This document shows positions 22,758 through 35,954 of a stretch of DNA of 64,000 bases, one piece after another (within the stretch, counting starts at the first letter, position 1; every line of letters starts with the position of its first letter). This DNA comes from Armillaria gallica (Eukaryota > Basidiomycota > Agaricomycetes > Agaricales > Physalacriaceae): the NCBI GenBank assembly GCA_037576215.1, contig JBANDB010000002.1, forward strand, positions 7,995,164 through 8,059,163, read 5' to 3'. The translations under genes were made by a program, and so were the position numbers. The notes under the pieces were generated by a model, which was not told the DNA's origin, did no database searches, and saw only the letters and a list, made by a program, of their open reading frames with translations.

Positions 22758-24334
22758 CTGTGCAGTAAATCAATTCCTCTATACACAAGAATACACTGTG
22801 ACTTTAAGTCTGTGAAGTAGTACTGCTTGGTAGTCGAGTACTAGATGCTATGGCTTTAAGCCGGTAGGGTTCTCTCAAAGTGAGAAGGAACAGAAGCAGG
22901 TATGACATGAATACCATGAATCTGTATGATAAAACACAAGATGAGACTTGAAAATGTTGCTTGATGGTAATCTGAGCAGGGTGAACGATGGGAGATAGAC
23001 TAAACAGTCAGCAATAGTCTATGAGTGAACGAGGCGATGAGAAAATGTGGGTGGAGACGACATGTGGCAAGAGAAAACATCAAATGAGATGCTGGGGGTG
23101 GAATGTCGAGAGAAAACATTGAACTACAAAAACTGGCGATGATACTGGTCCTATACAATGCAATGGTGCTGAGTTGATGTTGAAACTGGTCTGGTACTGA
23201 AACGATCCTATCCTATGTCAAACTAACCTTCAAGTCCACTCAAGGGACTGATACTATATGAAAACTGGCTGAAACTGATCCTAAGTCTGCTCAGAGAATA
23301 CCCAAGTGGGCAATGATAACGATGGTGAAAGAGAAATGGTAAAAACTCCAATGGTGCGAAAGTGAAACAATGACAGCCTATAAAAGATAAACGTGGGTGA
23401 GGTATGGCACGGCGATCACATATTGGCACAGTATGAGCATTCGCCAATAGTGTTAAGAGCGAAGAGCACATAGCAAAGGACTCTTCACAGTCAAAAACCA
23501 TGGAATAAATCTGGTGAGCTCAAGAGTCGATGTGCAATCAAGAATATGCTGGTGTAAATGGTATATTGCCATAGAACGGTGAATAGATGTGGTTTACTGG
23601 TGATAGACTAGTGTGTGACAATAATTGACATAGTCTGGGGTCAACTAGAGATGAACTACTCTGTAACTATGTTTTCTAGCTAGTTTTTATACTACAAGTA
23701 CGAATTTATAAATAGAGTAAATATGCGAGACTTAGTAACACTGTAAGGCCTTGGCTTTGTAAAAATTGGAGGAAACATATGTTACTTTGTCTTCTAAAGT
23801 AACAGCAACTTGTCAACATTGCCGTGTATGGACACTAACCGTATGGTTTTACTGAGCAACAAGTGGATCAATAGGTGCTGTTTAGCTGTGGATTTCTGGG
23901 CGATAGCCATTGTGCTGAGGAGTATGCGTGGGGCAATGTCTTCTTGAGGCCTTGGCAAAGTAACAGCCTTAGTAAACACGGTCTGTAATTGCCATAGCTG
24001 CAATTGTCATAGCTGCGAGGGTACTCGCATCAATCACGTCATTGTCATTAAGTGATCAATGAGCACATCAACTGGGTGCTTCTGAGTGATGCATCAATTC
24101 CGTATTGGGGTGATTGTTGATCAAGGGTGCCTTGCCGTGATGCAGTATGGCAATTATGATGCGTGGCAAGATGGGATGGATAACAAAGCATGTGAGGAGT
24201 GGTTGCTGTAGGATAAAAGTGGTATCAGTGTGTGTGTAATCATTGGTTTGCTGAAAGGCCATTGAAGGGACAGTAGCGTTAATTAGCAGGGAAAATCCAT
24301 GAATTCTGAGCATACAGAGCCTGGAGGCTCATCA
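22758..24334. repeat. Non-coding repeat family Z, copy B (5'-truncated, tandem with A)
   Basis: It begins at TGCAGTAAATC, which in copy C is about 120 bp inside the repeat, directly after the terminal CTCATCA of copy A, and ends with the same AGGCTCATCA. A and B thus share one junction, as expected from tandem recombination or an LTR-LTR remnant with no internal region. Differences from A and C are mostly CG/TG/CA. Confidence 0.8.
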
Positions 24335-25281
24335 CCAGCAAAGTCTCAGTTCCTGGACCTGAAGCTACCCTATCTTGCAAGTGACTTATGCCAGTCTGCC
24401 CCAATCCTGTAGAGAGCTGCCCCAAGCCTACTACATGTCACATAGGATCAGATAAGTGCTCTTTCACACCAAATAATACATCTATGGCACCTAGGATAAC
24501 CTTATTCCTCTATATGGAGGGGGTGCCAGCAAATTTTTAAGGCCTCCTGGGGCCAACCAACCAACCAACCAACCTGATGTGCTGGCTTGCTGGGCTGCAA
24601 CCTCCTTGTGACTGATTGTTATATTACAGCCCTTGACTTATTGGGTTCATTCAGGGTCTATTACCCCTACTGCTACCAAGTCTTTCGAAGTGGCAGTGAG
24701 ACCATTTTGAGCAATAAAAGTATCAGTAAGCAAACCATGATACTGGAACACTGATTAAATTCTGGCTGTTGTGTTGAACCGGTTGTTGAAAATTTCTCCT
24801 ACTGTAATGAAACCGGATAAATGTATCAGTAAAGATAGCATATCATCATTGTTTAATAAACCCATACCTCTTTCACTTTGTTTTGCTGTGGAATCAAACT
24901 TTTTCCTGACAAACTCTTTCCAGTCTCATATCAAGCTCTCCACACTCACCACTGCCATGACCTGCAGCGAAACTTGGTAGTATTAGGTTTTATAAATATG
25001 AAGTGTAGATTTTCAAGTGTGATTGGAGGGATTCACAACAATAGGAAGGAAATGATGTGTAAGTATTGAATATTCATGTCAGACGATCGGTCTGTCCAAT
25101 CATGTGAAGATCACATGATCTATTCATAGTCACTCATGGTGTAGGATTTCAAATTCAAATTTACTAGTTTCTATTCAGAATTTTTGCTGGCCTATGAAAT
25201 GCTCTGCCATGCACTCTGTCTAATTGTTTCCAGAGTATCTTTCTCCTTGCATGTTATCCATACATTGGTCACTGGCCAGTC
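24335..25281. other. No supportable gene
   Basis: Only short frames are present. The region contains a (CCAA)n microsatellite at 24553-24574. I see no TE termini here, and the missing 5' half of gypsy copy 1 is not found after the Z repeats. Confidence 0.45.
24553..24574. repeat. (CCAA)5 microsatellite
   Basis: Five and a half units of CCAA in tandem. No associated feature. Confidence 0.95.
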
Positions 25282-25590
25282 TCACTGAGTGAGGATGTGG
25301 GAGCCAACTGAGTCAGTCCTCAAAGCAATGACATTGGTTCTACATGACATCCCAGCAGCATGCAGTGAGGCAGTCACCTTCCGAAACATGTCTCCAACAC
25401 CAACACCAAAGTCATACTCAGGGCCCTGGTTCAGTGCATCATACAAGAGGGTGGCATAGCTAAAATCTGGCACATAGGGTGGGGGGGGAGGGGTAGGGAC
25501 CTTAAAAGCAAAAGTGACTGCCTTCTCTGAAATGACATATTCTGCCTGCAAAATGGCTAACCTGTGGCTAATTTCCATGAGAGAAAGCAT
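25282..25590 (-). pseudogene. Fragment of a dispersed repeat-associated gene (polyproline ORF)
   Basis: This 102-codon frame contains AVTFAFKVPTPPPPPYVPDF followed by a protein-like stretch (LLYDALNQGPEYDFG). The F-A-F-K-V-x-P-P-P core is also encoded, in decayed form, at 5490-5580, 5208-5260 and 27305-27400 on the minus strand, so this is the least damaged member of a repeated family. I do not recognise the function. It lies 233 bp from, and divergent to, the plus-strand ORF at 25824. Confidence 0.4.
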
Positions 25591-25823
25591 TTAGTGCAAT
25601 TTACATTGGATTGTCATGGCTGGGCATGGCCAGGAATGCAGATTGAGCAAATATAGTAATCACATGGCTGAGTCAACAATAGCAGGCAGTTCAGGCCACA
25701 TTCTGCTTTGAGCACTTTGTTGATACAGCAGTCATCACAGAATGCAAACATGACATTCAGATTGCCTTTGGTGGTGAAGAAAACTGGAAATCTCACCTTC
25801 AGAGCTGAGACCATTTCAAAAAC

Positions 25824-27092
25824 ATGGCCACACTCAAATCTAATGTCATCACTAATTTTTTCTTTGAAAAGCCTGGCCCTTCCTCCAACACTGATATATC
25901 TAAGACATCTGTTCCTCTCAACAAGACTCTGACAGCCCCTCCTCTACTTCTTCCATGGCCAAATGCCATGGCCTCAGTACCAGTCCCTGATCCACATATT
26001 CAGGGATCACATACACCACCTTCGCCACATGGCTCATTGCCTCAATTCTCTGATCCAGGGCTGACTTTGCTTGCATGCATTAGAGCTGGTGCTATGCTGC
26101 TGCCTGGCAAAATACCATTAGGCATGCCACAGAATTGTCTAGCAAGTTTCTCAGGTGACCCACACAGTGAGATGGAAGCAACAGGGTCAGATGATGCTTG
26201 GGAGTTTGTTCATGACATGCTTAATGCAGATTTCAAATATTGCACCACTTTAGAGAGCATTTGCCAGCTCATTCAGTGTGGTTCCCTGGGGATCAATGGA
26301 TTCTGCACCTGGATTGAAAGGTGTATTACAGATCTTGGAGTAGATGGTGTTTTGCTCAAGGGAAAATTAACAACTACTTTAACAGCTGTGAATGAATTAA
26401 CATGAGTCCATTTTCTATGAGAGGCTGTTCACAGGTTGATAAAGATTTAGTCCTAGTAGCTTGTCTGATGCTGCCTCAACAATCTCCAATAATATAACAG
26501 CAGCAAACAACACTGTGTATGAGGTGATTAATGTGGATACAACTGATATCATACCAATTGAGATCCCTGCAACTGACCTTGAGGTCACATCTGGTCCTAC
26601 TACATCATCTCTTGATCACAAGGACAAATAGGAGCCTTTTTATCTGAAAGTCTCTTGCACTGCACAAAAATTTGAGTATTTTTACTCAAAAATACATTAA
26701 AAATATACAAAGTTTCTTTTGAGTAATTTTCCTGAGAAATTAGTAAAAATATTTAGAATATTTCACCATATTTTGCAGATTTTGTGTAAAACAGTGAAAA
26801 ATTCAAAATATTTTCAGTACTTTTTTCAGAAAAGAAACTGTAAAGAAATTTTAAATATTTTCTCTGTTTTCATAAGTACAAAAACATTGGCTTTTGTCCA
26901 GTGTTGCCATGGCTACATGCTAGAGTTTCCAGACAGTCACTCATGGCTATGCACTTTGCATTCTTCACAGAAACAGAAGAGAGCAGATTTCATGCCAGCC
27001 TAGAGTTCAATGGACCATATATTTGTGATGAATGTGATCTGGTAATTGTCATGTTGGAGCTCTTGACATATAGCTGTCTGGGTGTGACTTGA
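25824..27092 (+). pseudogene. Remnant of a basidiomycete repeat-associated protein of unknown function
   Basis: The first frame (25824-26405, 193 codons) has a Ser/Pro-rich N-terminus and then a globular stretch with DDAWEFVHDMLNADF and GINGFCTWIERCITDLGV. After about 500 bp of AT-rich sequence, 26890-27092 encodes CCHGYMLEFPDSHSW and FNGPYICDECDLVI. The C-x-G-x-x-L-x-F-P pattern followed by a Cys pair reminds me of large hypothetical proteins that recur in agaricomycete genomes near transposons. Intervening frames are broken, so I treat it as a decayed multi-exon copy. The family link is from memory and unverified. Confidence 0.4.
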
Positions 27093-27284
27093 AGGTAAGA
27101 TTTGGCATTGTTTACTGCTTCTCACTGTGGCTTATATCTCTCAAAGTATCATCTCTCATGTTGAAGGCTTCTTGAAAAGCCTGCTAATGAGTGGTTCTGT
27201 GATGATGATTGCAAAAGATATGCCAGTTTTTGAGTTTCATGGAGACAGCATTGATTAAAGTAGTGTAGCTGTAGATTTATCTTC

Positions 27285-27405
27285 CCAAAATGGATATATT
27301 ACTACCCAATTAGGAAAGAAGGGGAGGGGAGGTGGTCATCTTAAACACAAAAATGTATGCCATGTATCTTTTTTGAATCCCACCACTCTCTTGTCTGAAT
27401 CTGAC
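27285..27405. repeat. G-tract repeat R1, copy 2
   Basis: It shares with 5455-5590 the order TATTACTACC, purine/G run, CTTAAACACAAAAATGTATG and CCCACCACTC. It is interpreted as a fragment of the same dispersed gene as the ORF at 25282-25590. Confidence 0.45.
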
Positions 27406-29571
27406 AACACAGCACAGAGGCCTTAAAACATCTCAGCCCACAGCTCAGCCAAGGTATCCTTTGTGTAGAACCTAAAGTGATGGAAAATACTCCTGAATCT
27501 TTTAATGAACATTATGATCACATCCTGAACAGTTGCTAGAAAGCAAGAGAAGAACTGTTTCCTGTCATTTACAAAGCATATTTATCCTCAGATGCTGGTT
27601 CACTTGGATTGACCTTCTCAATGACAACTAAGACATCATTTATATGCTCTGCAGTTCATTGCAAGTAGTCATGAGCTACTTGATCATGTTGAGTAATACA
27701 CTGTCAGATCAGTTCCTGGACTGAGAGACAATTAAGATAAGAAGGAAAGGACATGTGGCAGAGGCATTGCCAAGCCACAGCAGGTGATGTGTCATGCTGG
27801 CACATGATGCATGTCCTGGAAAATGTGACTTGTACACCTAGATGCCAGTGATGCATGTGCACCAATGGACCTATTTATAGACTAGTTAGTATGTATAAAA
27901 GACTGAGAAATGAATACAGAAACACCTTCCTGACTCTATCAGTTTTTGGAATGTAAGCATGACTGTATCTGCAAGTGTTCCCACCATCACAAGATCTTTA
28001 GGATATTGTGATAAACCATTTATTTTCTGTTTCAACAACCATATTAGTTACCAGCAGCCACCAATGCCCATACTGTCTGCACCATGAATCAATTAATCAA
28101 GTTATACATGCAGCAACTGAGCTCTCTGAAACCACAATCACAGATCCCTCATGAATCACATGATAGCATTGGTGCTGACACCCCTGAACTTAAGTTATTG
28201 TATGACAAATTGTTGCACAGTAATTTCTAGTCACAATTGAATTCTCATGATAACACATGTCTTGTCCATACCCATTTCCTGACAAGGATTGGGTGGACTG
28301 CCGCTAAGGCTGCTCAGATTTTTATTGGTGCTTGCATGAGACCAAGTGGTCAGTACTAGTGTCCACATAGCTTCCATTTTGCCCATGCATCACTTGTTGC
28401 TAGGGTATCATCCTGTGTATGCTGTCTCAGCCTTATTCCACTCATCCACTTTCTTAACATTATTTTCTCTGTAGACTTTATTACACTGACTGACAGCTGA
28501 GCAACATCATTATTGAGGGTCTAAAACAAAGGAAAGTTGTGCAATGACTCAGATAGAGTGATCTTATTCACAGATTCCATCATTATTCTGAATTTGAAAA
28601 TGTCAAGCAGTGAATGCCTCTTTGGGTTCTGATATCGGATTTGCTTCTGCAGAGGCTTTCTCAGCAGGAACAGTGACTGAATTGCAATACATAGCATGCA
28701 TGCCAGAATGTAGACAATCATAAGATGACAAACCCAGTATCTCTTGAGCTGCATAGCATGTGACTGCTGAATTATCTGCCACCAAGTTGAACTTGACACA
28801 GTTGGTACTAATAGGACTTGCTTTCTCATGTATTTCTAGGGTAAGTATAGTAATCAACTAGTCTTCTGTATGCCATCACTCCTTTGTACACCATCTAGAA
28901 CATCATTTCTCTGGTATTCTTAAGTGATCTTGGTGCTTAAAATTCAGTATAAAATCCATGCTTCAAATTGAGATACTTTTCAAGGCTGTACATGCATTCT
29001 GTGAATTGTGGTGGGCCTCTGAAGTCATGACTTGGAACATACACCACCAACCTTGTGAGAGGTCAAGGAGAGCTCAGAGCGAACTTGTTTTGATGAGTTT
29101 GTGCTGACATCACTTTGACGGTGCTACAACTTCATTGCTACTGTTGGAGGCCTATCATTTCCACTTCATCCTGATGCTCAATGTCAAACTGATGTCAAAC
29201 TTCAGCTTAAAAAAACCTCATGTCTCCCGTCACAGTGTTTCACATAGTACATAGCATTCGTGTCATGTAGTACATTATTTCAGGCTCAATTTCTATGTCA
29301 ATATACCTTTCATTAAGACCTCAATTCGACCACAGGCATGCCTTCAGGAACACCCATCTTTGATTGTAAGTGTTGACCTGGGTGATCTCATTTTGATCTC
29401 ATCAGGAATGCAAAACGGCCTCAATTTTACCATTCACATGGATCATTCATATTCACACCTGACCCGGTAGAGCATTAGAAAGTGCTTCAGTGGTAGATAT
29501 ATTCAATCGATGTACAGCTACTGATATAGCTTGATTTTGTAATTGCTTCATAAACCAGAAAAAATTGCTTG
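27406..29571. other. Mostly non-coding; segment 28590-28665 has a paralogue at 63335-63410
   Basis: No complete gene is visible. Two overlapping minus-strand frames at 28521-28857 cover a 70-bp block (ATGTCAAGCAGTGAATGCC...) that aligns with 63347-63410 (ATGCCAAGCGGTGAATGCC...) at roughly three quarters identity. The left copy has TG or CA where the right one has CG. The minus-strand reading shares PKRHSLLDIFKFRI with PKRHSPLGIVKFRT in the right copy. This suggests a repeated gene, unidentified. Confidence 0.4.
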
Positions 29572-30988
29572 CTAATCCTCACCATCACCATTGATGCTTT
29601 CCTCCTCATCGTCGTCATCTTGGTCATGAGTACGCTTGACCCCATGCGAGTTTGGTTTGATACGTGGTGCAAGATCGTTGATGGTTCAGACCCAATTATC
29701 TGTGGAGCTATCGAGTTCTCCAGAGGAGAAGCCAGACACAGCTGGATCTCCATACTTCTTGATATTGTCCTTGTAGCAGATATCTAAAGCACTATGTCTC
29801 CCTTCAATGCATTGTCTGGAATGAGTGGATCTGTACTTACATAACGAATTTGAGATCTCCTTCTGCACGCAGTTTCTCCAGGCCTACATTGACATTTGGC
29901 CAAAAGTCTTGAGCTTCATGATTCCCATGAACGACATGCCAGCGCTAAAATGAAATAGATATGAATGGGTAGTACATTTTGAATGAAATTTGAGCTTACA
30001 ATGTATGCGACTCGCATATAGAACACGACTGTTGCTGGAAAAGGATAGGTCCCAATAATGGCCGCTGCGAGAGCACCAATATTTCTGATCTTCTTCGAGT
30101 ACCTGGACTTCTTGACAGACTCCTGGATCTATAGACAACATGAAGCTTCATCGATAACAGAGTAGAGAATCCTGCATACCTTCTTCTTGATCCAATTATG
30201 AGCAACAGAGAGCTGCCAGCTAATTTCCGAAACCAGTGCTCTTGTAGAAATTAGATCATCACTTGAGGGAAGATCTTTCACATGATTCATCCGAAGTGCA
30301 GTCTAAAAAAGTATTTCAGTAATAGTAGGGCCGTCAACATGCAAGAAAGTATACAAGGATGTATTTCTCGCAGTCACTGGCATAGGATGTGATGGTTGAT
30401 GAGCAAATGAGGGCCTTTGAATAGTTGATAAGGGTTTTCTACACAATGTAGAAGTTCAGAGAGCACCACGGTAGGATGCCATGATGCCATGGAAGAAACA
30501 CATAGAATACGCACCTTGAGCTCGTCTGTGACCTTCCAGTGTTCTACACCATCAGCAATAATGTGATTCATTAAATCCCATGTTTGTAAAAGTGTCACCA
30601 TGAACATGAGCTCATGCTCTCCAGGAATTGATGTCTGATTCAAGGATTAGAAGCAGGAGGCTAAGGCAATGAACAGACATACTTTTGAAAACTCTAAGAA
30701 ATCTCCCAACGACTGGTGTGAGAGCTTCTTCTTCTTGATAACTCGCGGGCCAAGATGTTCAAGTGGCATGAGTGGAACCATGGTAGTTGGCATGGTGGCG
30801 GATGTATCTTCTGGGTCTCCAGTAGCATTGAGGTCATCCAAGTCATCCTTGGTAGTGGCAGCCAAACATGCTGCCTCCTGGGCATTGACAACGAGAGATG
30901 CACGTTGCAAGAATGACAACGAGGGATCATTGTCAGCTGCGAGAATTGCTGGATCAAGTGGGGGTGGAGCAGGAGGGGGAGAAGACAT
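29572..30988 (-). pseudogene. Cassette gene 1: conserved hypothetical, multi-exon
   Basis: The likely start is the Met of MSSPPPAPPPLDP at 30988. Exon 1 ends at 30683 with a clean GTATGT donor, and the next exon starts at 30634 in phase 0 (ATCAG acceptor), giving SIPGEHELMFMVTLLQTWDL. Further minus-strand exons give DDLISTRALVSEISWQLSVA and, near 29780, KYGDPAVSGFSSGELDSSTD, ending in a very acidic tail (DQDDDDEEE) before a stop at 29572. Exon limits between 30510 and 30300 are uncertain. One in-frame TGA lies at 29686-29688. No domain is recognised. It is divergent from gene 2 with about 290 bp between the starts, which could be a shared promoter. Confidence 0.5.
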
Positions 30989-31279
30989 TGCAGTTAGGGT
31001 GTAGCACACGGAAAAGTACAGAGGTGAGAGTTGGGTTGTGCCTGTCCATGTTGAGGCCTTTAATAAAGATCAAGGACAATGTTCAAGGATGACAGACGAA
31101 ACTTCCCTGCCTATTTTGGGTTAATTGACACTCCGACAATGAGATCTCGTGTTGATCTTGCATCAATCTTACTTTGCCTCAACGTGTTTATTTTTTGCAA
31201 TAAAATTATGACATGTCATTTAAGCAAAGGATTATTTTCCTTTATTCTAAAAGCTCCTTCTCACTCACAAGACTCATTC

Positions 31280-34200
31280 ATGGCTCCACTGGCTCAACCA
31301 CTCCCTCTTGGTGCATCTGACTTAGTCCTTAATATCTCGTGAGGGTTCTATCATTCTGTACAGGGATTGAAGAGAGTGACGATAAGAGAAAAGTCCGTTG
31401 CACTGCTTGTAAAGATGAAGATCCTACTGGCTTTGGTCAATGGATCAACTGCAAATCGCTCAAGAAGCATCTTGATTCTCCATCTCATCATAACCATGTC
31501 TTTCATCGCGAAGCGAGACACCAAGAGCAAGAGGTGTTGAAAATTCATCAAAAGCACACATATGGTGTACCCGGAATATGTCTGGATAATGACATTCAAG
31601 ATCCTATGCCCAAGCCGATCCACAGTCTTTTTCACGATGCTGAGATGACACAGTTACCGAGCGACTCAATAACTGATCCAATGCCAATCTATGATGCAGA
31701 AGACATGATTCCACAGCTACTCGGACCCAAAAACCATACTTGTTCACCAGAAGAAGAATGCAAACAACTCCATAATCAGTATCTCTCTCTTCTTCAAAAG
31801 GCTCTTGATTACCAAGGAGATAACTCCCTGGACTTGGAGAATGAAACTGAAATGGCTGAAGCATACTTGTCTGATGAACTTCAAGCTCTTAGTATGTCAA
31901 TTTTGGTGCTATTATGCCTTATAACCAAACCGTGATGTTGCTCTCAGATTTAGGCATGGGTATCACTTTGGATAATGATGATAATCATGCCAATAGTGTT
32001 ACAGAGGACTGTGACAATGATATAGCTATCTTGTCTCACAATGAGCATTATGCACCATATCCTAACAAAACCATATGTTTTTCAGTTTCTATCCCTCTTC
32101 TGAAGGTTAAAATACATCCAGACCCTTCTTCTTGATATTCTCAACAATCTACCATGTCTTAGAATGTCTGGTAGCCATATACAGATGGTTCTCTGGCTTC
32201 TTAAAGAGCTCGGTGTTCGGAATGTGCCAACTTTCAAAGCATTTTGGAAATTCCAAGCTGTATTGCAAGATATGTGTGGAAGTGAGCCAAAACTTCATAC
32301 TTCCAGTCTTGAAAATCATTTCTATGTCAATGATATACACGAGACAATTGCCAGGGTACCTTTTTATTGATTTGCTACAACACATTTGAGAAAGCTAATT
32401 ATTTTCTTCAGGACTTTGCCAATCCTGAGGTAGTCTCGCATCTGCATCTCTATCCTGAGGAGACAGAAGGACCTATCTCTGAGGTGTGGCAGGCTGAGTG
32501 GTGGAAGGAGTTTACACCATCTCAATTGACCCCAATGTTTTCACAAGGACTACGCCATTTCTATATCGAGGAGCTTTCACAGCTTAAAGATGGAACCTAT
32601 GTTATCCCTCACTGTTGGATTGGAATTGCACGCAGATTGTTCAGTGGTTATTTGGACAGCGATACGTTATATTAGACCATGAGTCTGAGACTCCGAGTTA
32701 CAAGCTGATGTTTGACCTGACCTAGAATGGATGGCATCTGACTGAAACCAAGTGGGCCATTCCTGCCTCTGAGTTTGAATGGGATTACTTTGATATTTGT
32801 GCATGTATGGGAGACTCCCAGCCATTGAAATGGACAGGTATGTTAACATCTGGTTCCGACTGCAGTAGTAAGCTGATGCACCACCTTCTCCTGACTGCGT
32901 ACAGATAGTAGCCATGTGTCTGACATGCCAAACCAGTTATGCAAACTCGTTGGTGAAGATGAGGATCTGTATGTTGTGATGGTTCCACTCTGGTGCAACG
33001 ATGTTTCAGGAAACAAATCAAAACAGTACAACAAGCATATTAACATCTATGCTTCAAATGGATGTCTTCCTGGTCACCTCCTTCAGCAAGAGTATTTTGT
33101 ATGCTTTGTGGCTACTTCACCTCATGCTTCATCTCCAGAGCAATTTGCAGCACTGCGGGATCATGTTAAGTTCATGCTTTTCTGCCTGATTATTCATTCT
33201 GTATTCTGATTTGAAACTTTTCAATTCAATAGCGCAACTGAGAAAGAGCCTATTAGATGCTTCAATGCTCATACCAAATGGAAATGTGGTGTCATTCTGC
33301 ATGTTCCGAGTCTGCCTGCCAATAACCCACAGCAATCTGAGGAGGCCAGCCATATGGGTGGAAATGCAAATTGTGGCTGTCATAAATGCCAATAGGGTGG
33401 TCCACATGAATATACTGAATCTGATCATAGTTACCACTCAGCACATTATGTGAGCAAAATTTTAATTCTGGATTCGTCAGTGTTTAATACCAAAGCTGAT
33501 GTTCTATTAAGGCTGGCATTGCTCGAAGCGCTCAGGAGATCAAGGATACTCTGGAGAAACAGTTATGGCAGGCAATGTTTGGGATTGACAAGTGTGTTGA
33601 AGAGATGCAAATGGCCACTGGAACCAAAGATAAGGTCACACAATACTGGATTGAACAGCTACTCTCGAAGGCAAAGTCAATGCAAAATGACAATCCCAAT
33701 CTTACACCAGAAGAGATTGTGAATGATCTGCAAAAATGGCTGGATGATCAGCCAGGGGATAAAATGAATCTGCTCTTGGATATTGCAGGTACGACATTAT
33801 ACTCCTCTTTACAGTCAGGGTTTATCCTTCTGACTCAGAAATTGAAGGTCTCAATCCCTCTCAAGATATCCCTGTCAAGATTCTGCATACTATCCTGCTA
33901 GGTGTCATAAAATATGTATGGCATCATCTCAATACCCAGCAGTGGTCTGATCATGACCGAGAACTATTTGCTATCTGCCTCCAGTCAACTGACATCAAAG
34001 GACTTACCGTTCCACCAATACAAGCATCCTACATGACACAGTATCGGAATAATCTCATCGGAAAGCACTTTAAGACCCTCATGCAAATGATGGTCTTTCA
34101 TGTTCATGACATCACAACTCCTGCGCAATTTGCTCTCATCAGAGCAGTTGGTGCTTTGGGTGCCCTTCTCTGGATTCCTGAAATCGATAACATGGACCAG

Positions 34201-35750
34201 TTTCTTGTGAGTCTCAAATTCACCAGTTGCTCTGCAAATTGATTATTAAACAGGATGACCTCGAAATTCTCATTGGAAATGTCTTAGATGCATTCGGCGA
34301 TGTTGAACCATCGCAGATCCTTGTCAAGATAAAGCTCCATCTTCTCCCTCATTTGATAAACGACATCCGTCGATTCAGGCCTGCTATTCGTAACTCAACT
34401 GAGGTTTTCAAAGGATTTAACACGGTTTTTTGTCTATGCTCTATTTTCAGCAATCGTCAGGCTCCAAGTCATGATATTGCTCACAAATTTGCATCTATGG
34501 ATGGGGTCAAGCATCTGCTGAGTGGAGGATATTACTGGTCAGAAAGCAAGAATGATTGGGTACAAGCTGGAGAATTGGTGTTAAAGATTCTGCATTCCGT
34601 GTGGATCATTCAGCATCACTTAGGCTGGGTACCTCCCTCTAAGATTCAGCCCGGTACTATACTTATTATCTTTTATCATTCATCTATTCACTACTTCCAA
34701 GGTATCATCTGTCCAAAATCAAAGAGAAAATATCTGTCTCTGCGCTGGGACTCAACACATGCATCAGCATATCCATTTTGTCACCTCCTCCATGAGTCAT
34801 CGGACATTGTTATACCATCTCCAGACAGTCTATGGAGACCTGGTGAATCTGTTCAAGCAGTAAATGGAGACCAAGTTATACTGGGATCATGGGTATTTGT
34901 GCAGGATCTTACAGTAAGAAAACACATCTTTGAACCGGGTCTTCTTCAACTCACATCATGCTCTGTAGGGAAAAATCATAACTGGACGTATCTGCGAGCT
35001 CCTTGTGAACAAGGATGACGAGTCAGAACCTAATGCAAAACCTTCAACTTGGGATCAGCTTGCAACTATCGAAACATTTGTCTGTGGGAACATGCTGCAT
35101 CCAGATTATGGGTTCCCGATTCTTCGACACCCAACTGGCGCTGAAATTTTGGATGGTATGCTCTCATACACTGTTGTCAATCCAGATGTAAGTGGTTGCT
35201 GGTTCCTTTTCCAGGCTCCAGAAGTATCTCAATGCCTTATTCACAGAGAATTCTTTTTGTATTCTCTGCTCAGCACAACTGTTGCCTAGCGCAGTGTATG
35301 GCTTCTTCACTGAAGGCCCAAGTACAAGAATGACAGATCACAGATCGAGTCGATAATCATATTTCTCATTCTGACAACGATAATTTTGTTATCAACATGT
35401 GTGGTCTTCATAATGCCATGGAGCTATGGTGATTCCTTCCTTGACATCTTATTCAACCGGTCCCTATGTATATGGATTGACAAAGGCATCACCATGAAGT
35501 TGCAATATGACTGCGAGAGAGCCAGACTGCGAAGTGAAAGAAGACCAGTGAGAGAAGGAAAGCTACAAATGCTGTCAAAAAAGCGAAGAAACTTATGGCA
35601 GCCAGGGATCGGGACCAAGGATTAACAGATGAAGAGCCTGATGAAATCGAGCATGAAGATGCTGAGATGTCAGAAGAAGAAAGCATGTTACAACCGGAAG
35701 AGCAGGCTAAGAAGCGTAAGCGTAGAGGAGATTTAACCCAGTCAGCTTGA
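31280..35750 (+). pseudogene. Cassette gene 2: zinc-finger transposase-like protein, multi-exon, decayed
   Basis: The proposed start is at 31280, with exon 1 to 31310 and a 53-bp intron into 31364 giving G-I-E-E-S. The N-terminus has a U1/C2H2-like finger (RCTACKDEDPTGFG...H..SPSHHNHV). The middle has YVNDIHETIAR joined by a clean intron to DFANPEVV, CNDVSGNKSKQYNKH near 33000, and a Cys/His cluster GGNANCGCHKC near 33370. These are followed by KILHTILLGVIKYVW near 33890 and TEVFKGFNTVF near 34405. The C-terminus is acidic with a nuclear-signal-like KKRKRRG. The spaced D, LLGV and E blocks recall the RNase-H-fold transposases of CACTA-type elements, but this is inference. In-frame TAG at 32723 and 33393, TGA at 35331, and a frameshift near 32660 show it is dead. 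Confidence 0.55.
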
Positions 35751-35954
35751 GTGTATTCATTTATGATCCTAAATACATTCAAGACACACAATACTTCATA
35801 TATATATCTAATGCTAAACGGAAGGATAGCTGTCTTCACTTGCATTCTGAGAGCGGCAAGAATGATGTCCGTGTTTAACAAAGCCAGAAGGAGCCTATAG
35901 GTTCCGGAATTCAGTATCAAGTCAAGAAAAGCACAGATAATATGATGTACGCAC

